The notes beneath the pieces were generated by a model. That model was not told the origin of the DNA, did no database searches, and saw only the letters and a list, made by a program, of their open reading frames with translations. This document shows, piece by piece, positions 1 to 5,342 of a stretch of DNA of 15,318 bases. Origin of the DNA: JAAYJM01 sp964498585 (lineage in GTDB: Bacteria > Bacteroidota > Ignavibacteria > Kapaibacteriales > UBA2268); NCBI GenBank assembly GCA_964498585.1, contig CAZCHH010000073.1:1-15318 (forward strand), written 5' to 3'. A program made the translations under genes and the position numbers. The first letter of the stretch is position 1; the number at the start of each line of letters is the position of its first letter.

Positions 1-1
1 A

Positions 2-43
2 ATTGATAATTGATAATTGATAATTGATAATTGATAATTGATA
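2..43. repeat. Heptamer tandem array, ATTGATA x6
   Basis: Six exact head-to-tail copies of ATTGATA, degenerating at 44 into related GGGAATTGAGAATTAGG-like sequence. The array reaches the window edge, so its full length is unknown. Similar 7- or 8-base arrays occur at 15209-15229 and 15273-15312. Confidence 0.95.
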
Positions 44-59
44 ATGAGGGAATTGAGAA

Positions 60-169
60 TTAGGTATTGGGAATTAGGTTATTGGTAAAAATACTAATGA
101 CTAATAACTAATAGCCATAAACTGAAAGCCGATAGCCAATAGCCGATAACTGAAAACTAACTGACTATA
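60..169. repeat. Degenerate 7/8-base low-complexity repeat
   Basis: A G/T-rich part (words such as TTATTGG) turns, through GTAAAAATAC, into an A/C-containing part (TAATGAC, TAATAAC, TAGCC). The same order of words recurs at about 12110-12212, which suggests one dispersed element and not chance low complexity. Confidence 0.65.
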
Positions 170-210
170 GCAAAAAATAATTAACAATTAATAATTAGAA
201 TATTTCTCTC

Positions 211-240
211 CTTCCCAAGTTGTACTTGGGAAGTTTTTTT
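211..240 (+). terminator. Hairpin plus T-run (terminator-like)
   Basis: CTTCCCAAGT (211-220) and ACTTGGGAAG (224-233) form a perfect 10-bp stem with a 3-base loop, followed by seven T residues (234-240). This is the shape of an intrinsic terminator, but no gene is seen upstream in the window. The stem sequence recurs at 8262-8286 and 12743-12771, so it is also a dispersed repeat. Confidence 0.55.
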
Positions 241-247
241 ATTAAAA

Positions 248-278
248 GTTGGACTCCACCTTTTTGGTGGAGTCCAAC
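248..278. repeat. Perfect 13-bp hairpin
   Basis: Arms 248-260 and 266-278 are perfect reverse complements around a TTTTT loop. The architecture (13-bp stem, 5-base loop, ACC/GGT closing the loop) is the same as at 2990-3020, although the stem sequences differ. Confidence 0.85.
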
Positions 279-302
279 AAAAACAAAACAACAAATACTC
301 CT

Positions 303-330
303 GTAGAGACGCAATGCATTGCGTCTCTAC
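303..330. repeat. Perfect 28-bp palindrome
   Basis: GTAGAGACGCAATG at 303-316 is followed with no spacer by its exact reverse complement at 317-330. From memory, closely similar GTAGAGACGC palindromes are dispersed in other bacterial genomes. Only one copy is visible here. Confidence 0.85.
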
Positions 331-347
331 AAATCAAAAAAAACACC

Positions 348-378
348 TGTAGTGAATGGTCTGAGACCTTTAGCTACA
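348..378. repeat. Imperfect hairpin with GGTCTGAGACC core
   Basis: TGTAG (348-352) and CTACA (374-378) enclose the near-palindrome GGTCTGAGACC (358-368). It is the fourth consecutive hairpin after those at 211, 248 and 303. Confidence 0.5.
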
Positions 379-399
379 AAAGAATTTTAAAAAAATAAA

Positions 400-540
400 A
401 TAGCAACGTAGATGCGTTATCGTAGTAGATATGAAAACGCACAAACAGAAAAAATCTCGTAGAGATGATATCGCAGCTACGCTGTTCATTCGTTCTTTGT
501 TTTTACTTTGCAATTAAGATAACACATCTACGATGTTTTT
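400..540. repeat. Dispersed ~140-bp element, copy 1
   Basis: Positions 400-498 align almost without gaps with 12461-12560. Shared landmarks are ATAGCAACGTAG at the left end and the hairpin ATCTCGTAGAGAT (454-466). The right part carries a further imperfect hairpin (AACACATCTACGATGTTTTT). No coding capacity is apparent. This resembles the REP-like GTA/TAC-loop repeats common in Bacteroidota, by recollection and not by search. Confidence 0.75.
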
Positions 541-571
541 TTCCCTCTCTTTCCAAAATGCAATTTATTTA

Positions 572-601
572 GTCATACAAGCAGTAAGCTGTTCGCTTGA
601 C
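572..601. repeat. 30-bp hairpin repeat (family H30), copy 1
   Basis: One of five 30-bp units of the form GTCATAC...GTTCGCTTGAC. It differs from copy 2 (1207-1236) at a single base. The arms are imperfectly complementary around a central AAGC-like loop. Confidence 0.8.
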
Positions 602-691
602 TGGAATTAAATATAGAAAGACTGGACTTGAATTAAAAAATTAATTTGCTTTACGATTAAAAAATAATTAATTTAAAATATTGAGAAAACA

Positions 692-699
692 TAATTTTG
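692..699 (+). promoter_or_regulatory. Possible -7 promoter box for the hic pair
   Basis: TAATTTTG fits the Bacteroidota -7 consensus TAnnTTTG and lies 41 bases before the hicA start. No TTTG box is seen at the usual upstream spacing, so this is a weak call. The identical octamer lies upstream of thrS. Confidence 0.3.
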
Positions 700-739
700 T
701 ATAATTAACTAATTTCCGTTGAAAAAGAAATTTTAAATA

Positions 740-920
740 ATGAAAATAAAAGAGATTATCAAATTAGTTGAAAAAGATGGATGGTATTTAAAACGAACAA
801 AAGGAAGCCATAGGCAATACAAACACAATATTAGTTACTATAACAGGGCATCCTAATGAAGATTTAGCCATAAAAACTCAAAAAAGTATTTTAAAACAAG
901 CTGGTTTAGAAAATGAATAA
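740..920 (+). pseudogene. hicA: HicA-type mRNA interferase toxin, frameshifted
   Basis: HicA toxins are small double-stranded-RNA-binding-fold RNases that cleave mRNA; HicB neutralises them. From ATG 740 the frame reads MKIKEIIKLVEKDGWYLKRT, then KGSHRQYKH, and stops at 854-856 after 38 codons. The GSH motif with the presumed catalytic His (residue 24) is present. The missing C-terminal half is intact in another frame from 834 (VTITGHPNEDLAIKTQKSIL, then KQAGLENE) and stops at 918-920. Intact HicA proteins normally have about seven residues (a PTKKG-like loop) between the KH and VTI segments; here only seven bases separate them, consistent with loss of about 14 bases. The C-terminal frame overlaps the hicB start by 8 bases, the usual hicAB arrangement. 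A sequencing or assembly error cannot be excluded. Confidence 0.82.
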
Positions 921-1164
921 ATATCTTATAATTTACGAAAAAACACAAAGTGGTTATTCCGCTTATGCTCCTGATTTGCCTGGTTGCGTTGCATCAGCTT
1001 CTACTAAAAATGAAACAGAAATTTTAATGAAAGAAGCCATTGAATTTCATATTGAAGGGATGCTCGAAGAAGGTTTAGAAATTCCTGAACAAACAATTTT
1101 TGGTATTGATTACTATCAAATTCCAAACACAAAAAATAAGCATAAAGAACTTGCTTTAGCTTAG
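913..1164 (+). CDS. hicB: HicB-family antitoxin
   Basis: A protein of 83 residues with the HicB/UPF0150 partial RNase H-like fold. The N-terminal strand segment (MNKYLIIYEKTQSGYSAYAP) leads into the family signature DLPGCVASAST at about 21-31 and a helix rich in Glu (about 33-56). It is of the short type: I see no clear added C-terminal DNA-binding domain. Family knowledge: HicB blocks the HicA RNase and often represses its own operon. The start codon lies inside the last codons of the hicA frame (ATGAATAA overlap), so translation was probably coupled. The frame is complete with no sign of decay, in contrast to hicA. It may therefore be an orphan antitoxin that could still buffer other HicA toxins, or the loss of hicA may be recent. 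Confidence 0.88.
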   Translation: MNKYLIIYEKTQSGYSAYAPDLPGCVASASTKNETEILMKEAIEFHIEGMLEEGLEIPEQTIFGIDYYQIPNTKNKHKELALA

Positions 1165-1206
1165 AATAATTATCTTCAACAAAAATTTTTAAAAGGAAAA
1201 TATTCA

Positions 1207-1236
1207 GTCATACAAGCAGTAAGCTGTTTGCTTGAC
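1207..1236. repeat. 30-bp hairpin repeat (family H30), copy 2
   Basis: Identical to 572-601 except for one C-to-T change in the right arm. It lies 42 bases after the hicB stop codon, so copies 1 and 2 bracket the hic locus in direct orientation. Confidence 0.8.
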
Positions 1237-1445
1237 TAAACAAAAGTCATTCAAACAACTTATTGCTTGTATTTTTGAAACTGAAATATTTTATTTTCAG
1301 AACTCCTGACCCCATAACGATAATAAAGGAGTTAGTAGATTTATCCCGTAAATAACAATTGTGCAAATCTTACAGAAAAGGTGTCATTCCGAACCCCCAG
1401 ATAAAGTAAGACCTTTATTTTAATGGATATGACATAATTTTCCGT

Positions 1446-1475
1446 GTCATTCTGACGGATGTCAGAATCCATCTT
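1446..1475. repeat. 30-bp GTCATTCTGACGG repeat, copy 1
   Basis: A unit starting GTCATTCTGACGGATGTCAG with an internal TTCTGAC/GTCAGAA hairpin. It is identical to 7758-7787 and matches the inverted copy at 1589-1618 with one difference. A diverged inverted relative is visible around 8181-8211. Confidence 0.85.
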
Positions 1476-1588
1476 AAAAAAAGTTTTTATATGCCATTAG
1501 TTATTCGTTATTGGTATTATTACTAAGAACTAATGACCAATGACTAATGACTGAAATATTGCTTTGTCTAATCTCTTTAGAGAAAACC

Positions 1589-1618
1589 AAGATAGATTCT
1601 GACATCCGTCAGAATGAC
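1589..1618. repeat. 30-bp GTCATTCTGACGG repeat, inverted copy 2
   Basis: Reverse complement of 1446-1475 with one mismatch. The two copies are separated by 113 bases and could form a long cruciform or RNA stem. Confidence 0.85.
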
Positions 1619-1624
1619 AAACAA

Positions 1625-1656
1625 AGATGTCATTGGCAACGAAGTGAGGAATCTCA
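1625..1656. repeat. GAAGTGAGGAATCTCA repeat, copy 1
   Basis: A 32-base unit matching the reverse complement of 5212-5243 at 31 of 32 positions. A second, diverged inverted copy lies at 1661-1709 and aligns directly with 5195-5241. GTCATTTCGA...GAAATCTC-type units are, to my knowledge, a common dispersed repeat of Bacteroidota. Confidence 0.8.
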
Positions 1657-1813
1657 TACTCTGTAGTAGAAATAACTTGTGAGATTTCTCACTTCGTTTC
1701 GAAATGACAAGCATGCGAAATATCAAACTACGAAGTATCAGGAGTTCTGATATTTGGAATTTATAAATTATTTTGTGATTTAATCATTATTAAAAATTTT
1801 TCGGGGAATTCTT

Positions 1814-2926
1814 ATGAAAAATACAGCAGTATTACTTTTATTAGCAATATTTATTATGTTAGCAAGTTGTAATGATAATGCCACTAATGAAGGCGATTGT
1901 TGCAGACCTCATATTGACTCTATTGTTCCTAATTCAGCTAAAGTAGGTGAAAAAATTGGGATATACGGTTCTAATTTCGGAAATGAAAATCATTCAAACA
2001 TTATTTCATTTGGTGATTTTGAATTTTCTATAAGGGAAATGTGGTGGGTTATAGGTTCTAATATGAAAACATACATTGAAGTGCCTGATGGTGCTTTATC
2101 CGGAAAACTGTCAATAACTTATAATGGCAAGAAGAGCAATGAATTAGATTTTGTTGTTGAAGGAGAAAGAATTACTGAAAATATTCAAACTGTATTAATT
2201 CCGGCTGGTACTTTTCAGATGGGAAATACTGGAAAATATTCACCTTATTATGAAGAAGATAAAAATGAATTTCCAGTTCATACTGTAACAATTACTAAAC
2301 CGATTTACATTGGAAAATATGAAGTAACTAATAAACAATGGGAGGCAGTTATGGGTCCCCAAAATAATCATTATCATACAAATCATGGCGTTCGGCCGGT
2401 TGAATCTAATTGGTTTAACGCTATTGAGTTTTGCAATAAATTATCAGAAAAAGATGGCTTAACAAAATGTTACACTATTGATAACGATACTGTTATATGC
2501 GACTGGAATGCAAACGGCTGGCGTTTACCTACTGAAGCTGAATGGGAATATGCCTGTAAATCTGGAACTACTACAGATGTTTACAATAGTGATTTAGAAG
2601 GATATTGGACAGGAGATAAAAATCTTGATAAAATTGCATGGTATAGCAATAACACAATTGAGTTTAAAACGGTTGGTTTAAAAGAACCTAATGCTTTCGG
2701 TTTATATGATATGCTTGGCAACGTATCGGAATGGTGTTGGGATTATTATGGTGAATATAATGAAGACCCCATTAATGACCCTAAAGGTGCAATTTATAGT
2801 TCAGGTCGTGTACGTAAAGGTGGAGCATATCATTCAATATCTATAGATGCCCGTTCTTCAAAACGTTATCATACTTCACAAATTTTTATTACTTCTGTTG
2901 GTTTTAGAGTTGTAAGGAATTTTTAA
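1814..2926 (+). CDS. Lipoprotein with IPT/TIG and FGE-fold (SUMF1-like) domains
   Basis: A 370-residue protein. Residues 1-19 form a lipoprotein signal peptide ending in the lipobox LASC with Cys19, so export and lipid anchoring are predicted. Residues about 33-116 form an IPT/TIG Ig-like domain (HIDSIVPNSAKVGEKIGIYG onward). Residues about 126-370 form an FGE/SUMF1-type domain: LIPAGTFQMGN, YIGKYEVTNKQW, WRLPTEAEWEYA (about 236-247), FGLYDMLGNVSEW (about 295-307) and a C-terminal VGFRVVRNF. True formylglycine-generating enzymes carry two copper-binding cysteines in a RGGSWxCxxxxC-like segment. Here the aligned positions are Ser341 and Ala346 within KGGAYHSISIDA, so that activity is unlikely; a structural or binding role at the cell surface is my inference. 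The start is supported by CGGGGA seven bases upstream. It stands alone between repeat-filled gaps. Confidence 0.85.
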   Translation: MKNTAVLLLLAIFIMLASCNDNATNEGDCCRPHIDSIVPNSAKVGEKIGIYGSNFGNENHSNIISFGDFEFSIREMWWVIGSNMKTYIEVPDGALSGKLSITYNGKKSNELDFVVEGERITENIQTVLIPAGTFQMGNTGKYSPYYEEDKNEFPVHTVTITKPIYIGKYEVTNKQWEAVMGPQNNHYHTNHGVRPVESNWFNAIEFCNKLSEKDGLTKCYTIDNDTVICDWNANGWRLPTEAEWEYACKSGTTTDVYNSDLEGYWTGDKNLDKIAWYSNNTIEFKTVGLKEPNAFGLYDMLGNVSEWCWDYYGEYNEDPINDPKGAIYSSGRVRKGGAYHSISIDARSSKRYHTSQIFITSVGFRVVRNF

Positions 2927-3283
2927 TTGTTGAGAAATAATTGAAATTAGTCATTTCGACTACGCTCAATGACCGTTATAAAAGGAAAAGATGTGCCACA
3001 CCTTCGAGGTGTGGCACATCTATGCGATTCATCTGATTTTTTTTTCTTAATCATCTTCATCAAATAAATCAAAAAAATTATAGTTCAAAAGTGAAAGGGA
3101 TTTATTACAAACAAACAATTTTATAACCGATTGCTGATATCCGGCAGTTAAATTATTTAAAAATGAAATAAAAATTAAAAAAAATGCTTAAATTGTAATT
3201 CTAAGTGGAGTAAAATTAATTAAAATGCTTTACTCCCTTAAGGATTATAAAATGATTTATTAAATATTATAGGTTTGGAATAT
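2927..3283. other. Gene-free gap before yicC
   Basis: It contains a GTCATT/AATGAC hairpin (2950-2973) with the TTCGACTACGCTCAAT word often repeated in Bacteroidota genomes, and the 13-bp hairpin at 2990-3020. The rest is AT-rich. A weaker stem (GGAGTAAA 3207-3214 with TTTACTCC 3229-3236) lies about 50 bases before yicC and could be a leader structure. Confidence 0.65.
2990..3020 (+). terminator. Perfect 13-bp hairpin downstream of the lipoprotein gene
   Basis: Arms 2990-3002 and 3008-3020 are perfect complements around TTCGA. A T-run follows only at 3038-3046, farther than in a classical terminator. It may be a REP-like hairpin that also shields the mRNA 3' end. Its geometry equals that of 248-278. 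Confidence 0.5.
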
Positions 3284-4159
3284 ATGATTAATAGTATGAC
3301 TGCATTTAGCAAGCAGGATGCAAAAGAACAGGGCACCACAGTAACCGCCGAAATAAAAACATTGAATGGCAGATACCTTGAAATTACCTGTAAATTACCA
3401 AGAACGCTTTCAGATAAAGAGTTTGAGATTAGGGAAATGCTCAAAAGCAATCTGACGCGTGGTTCAGTTCAGATTTTTGTAAATATTGAACGTAATGTTC
3501 CTGAAGCTGAATTTACCATTGATAAGGAACTTGCTGCTATTTGCAAAAAATCACTAACAGAATTAAAAACAAAACTCGCAATAAAACAAGCTGTAAATCT
3601 CGACCATCTTTTGACTTTGTCATCGCTTTTCCTGAAAAAAGTTGAAAACAACAGCTCTGCTTTAGATTGGAAATTAACTAAAATTGCAGTACAGGAAGCA
3701 ATAAAATCTATTAAAAAGATGAGAGGAGCAGAAGGACAGCAAATTCTTAAAGATTTTAAGAACAGAATAAAAAATATTACTGACAATTTAGATAAAATCG
3801 AAAATATTGCGATAAGCAGAATTAAAGATGAACGCGAGCGACTTCGTCAAAAAATTTATCAGCTTTTTGAAAATGATGAAATTGATGAAAGCAGAATTCA
3901 GCAGGAAATTGTTATTCAGGCAAATAAATTAGATATTTCAGAAGAGTGCGTCCGTCTTCGTTCGCATATCAAATTCTTCAATGAATGTCTGAAACAAAAA
4001 GACCCGGCAGGGCAAAAAATTAATTTCTTACTTCAGGAAATGAACAGAGAAGTAAATACAATTGGTTCGAAAGCTGAAAATGCTGAACTTTCACATATTG
4101 TTGTTTTTCTTAAAGAAGAAATCGAAAAAATCAGAGAGCAAGTTCAAAATATTGAGTAA
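3284..4159 (+). CDS. yicC: YicC-family endoribonuclease
   Basis: A protein of 291 residues from this start. The YicC/YloC family is known as an endoribonuclease acting on RNA, including small RNAs in E. coli. Residue numbers are from the chosen start: the N-terminal signature MINSMTAFSKQDAKEQG, then the conserved NGRYLEITCKLPRTLS (about 28-43) and LTRGSVQIFV; the C-terminal DUF1732 region ends in LLQEMNREVNTIGSKAENAE and a charged coiled helix (KEEIEKIREQVQNIE). Length and both ends match the family. A longer frame opens with TTG at 3275, but the ATG at 3284 gives the family-typical MIxSMTAF start, so I chose it. The SDR gene follows after 6 bases, indicating co-transcription; in many other bacteria yicC is followed by gmk, which is not seen here. 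Confidence 0.92.
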   Translation: MINSMTAFSKQDAKEQGTTVTAEIKTLNGRYLEITCKLPRTLSDKEFEIREMLKSNLTRGSVQIFVNIERNVPEAEFTIDKELAAICKKSLTELKTKLAIKQAVNLDHLLTLSSLFLKKVENNSSALDWKLTKIAVQEAIKSIKKMRGAEGQQILKDFKNRIKNITDNLDKIENIAISRIKDERERLRQKIYQLFENDEIDESRIQQEIVIQANKLDISEECVRLRSHIKFFNECLKQKDPAGQKINFLLQEMNREVNTIGSKAENAELSHIVVFLKEEIEKIREQVQNIE

Positions 4160-4165
4160 AAAATT

Positions 4166-5095
4166 ATGGAACCGAAAACCATATTAATTACAGGTGGCTC
4201 AAGCATTATAGCAGAAACCCTTATTGAAATTCTGCTTAACGAAACTGACCATAAATTATCAATTATCTCCTCAAATGCCGATTCTTTCAGGACAAATGAA
4301 AGATTAACAGCAAATAAGGTAGATTTGGTTGATATAAAAAATTTAAAAAGTTTCTGCTATAATGAAAAGCCGGACGTAATAGTCAATACAGCATCAGTTA
4401 ACGATTTAGAGCTATGTGAGAAAAACCACAAGCTTGCCTGGGATATTAACGTTATTGCTGTAGAAAACCTTGCTTCAATTGCAAGGGTGCTTGATATTCA
4501 TTTTATTACAATTTCTTCTGATTTAGTTTTTGATGGAAGAAAAGGACCTTATGACGAAGAAGCAAAGCCAGACCCACTAAATTATTTCGGCAAAACAAAG
4601 CATGCTGCTGAAAATATTTGTCTGACTGCCGTTAATAAAGGAACTATTGTGAGAACAAGCAACGTATATGGTTTTTCTTCTTTTTTTAAAAAAGACTTTA
4701 CTGCAAATATTTTTGAAAAAGTTTTCGAGGAAAATTCAATTGAGGTTACTGATAGCTTTTTTTCTACTCCTACTCTTGCCGATGATGTTGCTTTAACAAT
4801 TTTTAGAATAATAGAAAAGGAACGGCTCGGAATTTACAACGCAGCAGGTAGCAGTTATATTGACAAAGCTACACTTGTTGAGCAGATTTTTCAAGCATTC
4901 CAGCAAGATAAAAAATTCATCAAATTTATTCCCAAAAAGGATTTTAAACAAATGATTAGAATACCGGAAAAAGCTGGCTTAATAAATTTAAAAGCTGAAA
5001 CTGATTTATCTGTAAAATTCTCAAGTTTTGAAGATGGCTTAGCTACTTATCGATATAAAATCAATAATTTCAATAAAGCTGGCTTTTTGTGGTAA
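4166..5095 (+). CDS. SDR-superfamily, RmlD-like protein with altered active site
   Basis: A protein of 309 residues similar in layout to dTDP-4-dehydrorhamnose reductase (RmlD) and to the RmlD-like regulatory subunit MAT2B. A Rossmann start (KTILITGGSSIIAE, 4-17) is followed by PDVIVNTASVNDLELCEKN (about 69-87), the SSDLVFDG segment (117-124), PLNYFGKTKHAAE (about 137-149) and RTSNVYG. Two departures stand out. The nucleotide-binding loop, usually G-x-x-G-x-x-G, reads Gly10, Ser13, Ala16. The catalytic Tyr of Y-G-x-T-K is Phe141, with a Tyr one residue before it. The Lys (145) and Ser117/Ser118 remain. The protein may be a weak or non-catalytic SDR, or Tyr140 may substitute. No other sugar-nucleotide gene is nearby, so a rhamnose-pathway role is not supported by context. 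It sits 6 bases after yicC. Confidence 0.8.
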   Translation: MEPKTILITGGSSIIAETLIEILLNETDHKLSIISSNADSFRTNERLTANKVDLVDIKNLKSFCYNEKPDVIVNTASVNDLELCEKNHKLAWDINVIAVENLASIARVLDIHFITISSDLVFDGRKGPYDEEAKPDPLNYFGKTKHAAENICLTAVNKGTIVRTSNVYGFSSFFKKDFTANIFEKVFEENSIEVTDSFFSTPTLADDVALTIFRIIEKERLGIYNAAGSSYIDKATLVEQIFQAFQQDKKFIKFIPKKDFKQMIRIPEKAGLINLKAETDLSVKFSSFEDGLATYRYKINNFNKAGFLW

Positions 5096-5117
5096 AAAAT
5101 GAGTTACTGAGTTTTTT

Positions 5118-5175
5118 AACTTTGCGAAAGTTTAAAAGCCACAGATGTCATACATCTCCGAGATATAGGACATCT
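5118..5175. repeat. Two-hairpin composite repeat, copy 1
   Basis: AACTTTGCGAAAGTT (5118-5132) is followed by an imperfect hairpin starting AGATGTC (5143-5149) and ending GACATCT (5169-5175). The same two modules in the same order recur at 12661-12734. Confidence 0.75.
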
Positions 5176-5194
5176 TAATTTTTAAACACAAGAC

Positions 5195-5243
5195 CTGTAG
5201 TAGCAATGACGTGAGATTCCTCACTTCGTTACCAATGACATCT
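5195..5243. repeat. CTCACTTCG repeat, inverted copy of 1625-1656
   Basis: Positions 5212-5243 are the reverse complement of 1625-1656 at 31 of 32 bases; 5195-5241 also aligns directly with 1661-1709. Confidence 0.8.
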
Positions 5244-5268
5244 TTATCCCCCGCTGGCGGGGGATAAA
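5243..5268. terminator. GC-rich hairpin, possible bidirectional terminator
   Basis: TTTATCCCCCGC (5243-5254) pairs perfectly with GCGGGGGATAAA (5257-5268). It is the most GC-rich structure in an AT-rich gap and lies between two converging genes, 148 bases after the SDR gene and 75 bases past the thrS stop. T-rich flanks on both strands fit termination in both directions, although the runs are short. Confidence 0.45.
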
Positions 5269-5342
5269 TCTTTATGTCATTTCTATTTAAACAAAAATTC
5301 TCATTTTTCTAAGGGGGTTCGGAATGACAGACAAATTAACAA

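Larger units (their letters stand above)
1..739. other. Gene-free, repeat-filled stretch
   Basis: I see no convincing coding region here. The stretch begins with a heptamer array, continues as low-complexity TAATGAC/TAGCC-type sequence to about 170, then carries four different hairpins (211-378), a ~140-bp dispersed element from 400, and a 30-bp hairpin repeat at 572-601. The last ~135 bases are plain AT-rich sequence leading into hicA. Confidence 0.75.
1297..1750. repeat. 454-bp nested foldback cassette
   Basis: The outer ends TCAGAACTCCTGA (1297-1309) and TCAGGAGTTCTGA (1738-1750) are perfect reverse complements. Inside them lie a second inverted pair of 30-bp units (1446-1475 and 1589-1618, one mismatch), a TAATGAC low-complexity centre (1530-1553), and an inverted GAAGTGAG...CTCACTTC pair (1625-1656 versus 1681-1709). 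No coding sequence is present. It ends 63 bases before the lipoprotein gene. Confidence 0.7.
1165..1813. other. Gene-free stretch holding nested inverted repeats
   Basis: No coding region is supported. It contains an H30 repeat (1207-1236), a 454-bp cassette with 13-bp inverted ends (1297-1750), and about 60 AT-rich bases before the lipoprotein gene. Confidence 0.75.
5096..5342. other. Repeat-filled gap between converging genes
   Basis: No gene. Repeats occupy most of it: an AACTTT/AAAGTT hairpin followed by an AGATGTC hairpin (5118-5175), the CTCACTTCG repeat (5195-5243), a GC-rich hairpin (5243-5268), and an inverted copy of TGTCATTCCGAACCCCC (5313-5329). Confidence 0.7.

Noticed and set aside
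1..740. CRISPR array
   Set aside because: The repeated units are hairpins of different sequence or short microsatellites; there is no regular spacing with unique spacers and no cas gene.
1753..1775. TTTG/TATTTTG promoter for the lipoprotein gene
   Set aside because: The downstream box lacks one base of TAnnTTTG and the spacing of about 12 bases is too short for the known consensus.
3275..3283. TTG start for yicC giving three more residues
   Set aside because: The ATG at 3284 gives the family-typical MIxSMTAF N terminus; TTG is less likely.
3238..3786. Two minus-strand frames opposite yicC
   Set aside because: They lie antisense to a well-supported yicC and encode hydrophobic, family-less peptides.
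4166..5095. Assignment as rmlD in dTDP-rhamnose synthesis
   Set aside because: No rmlA, rmlB or rmlC lies nearby and the catalytic Tyr position is Phe, so I kept only the superfamily-level call.
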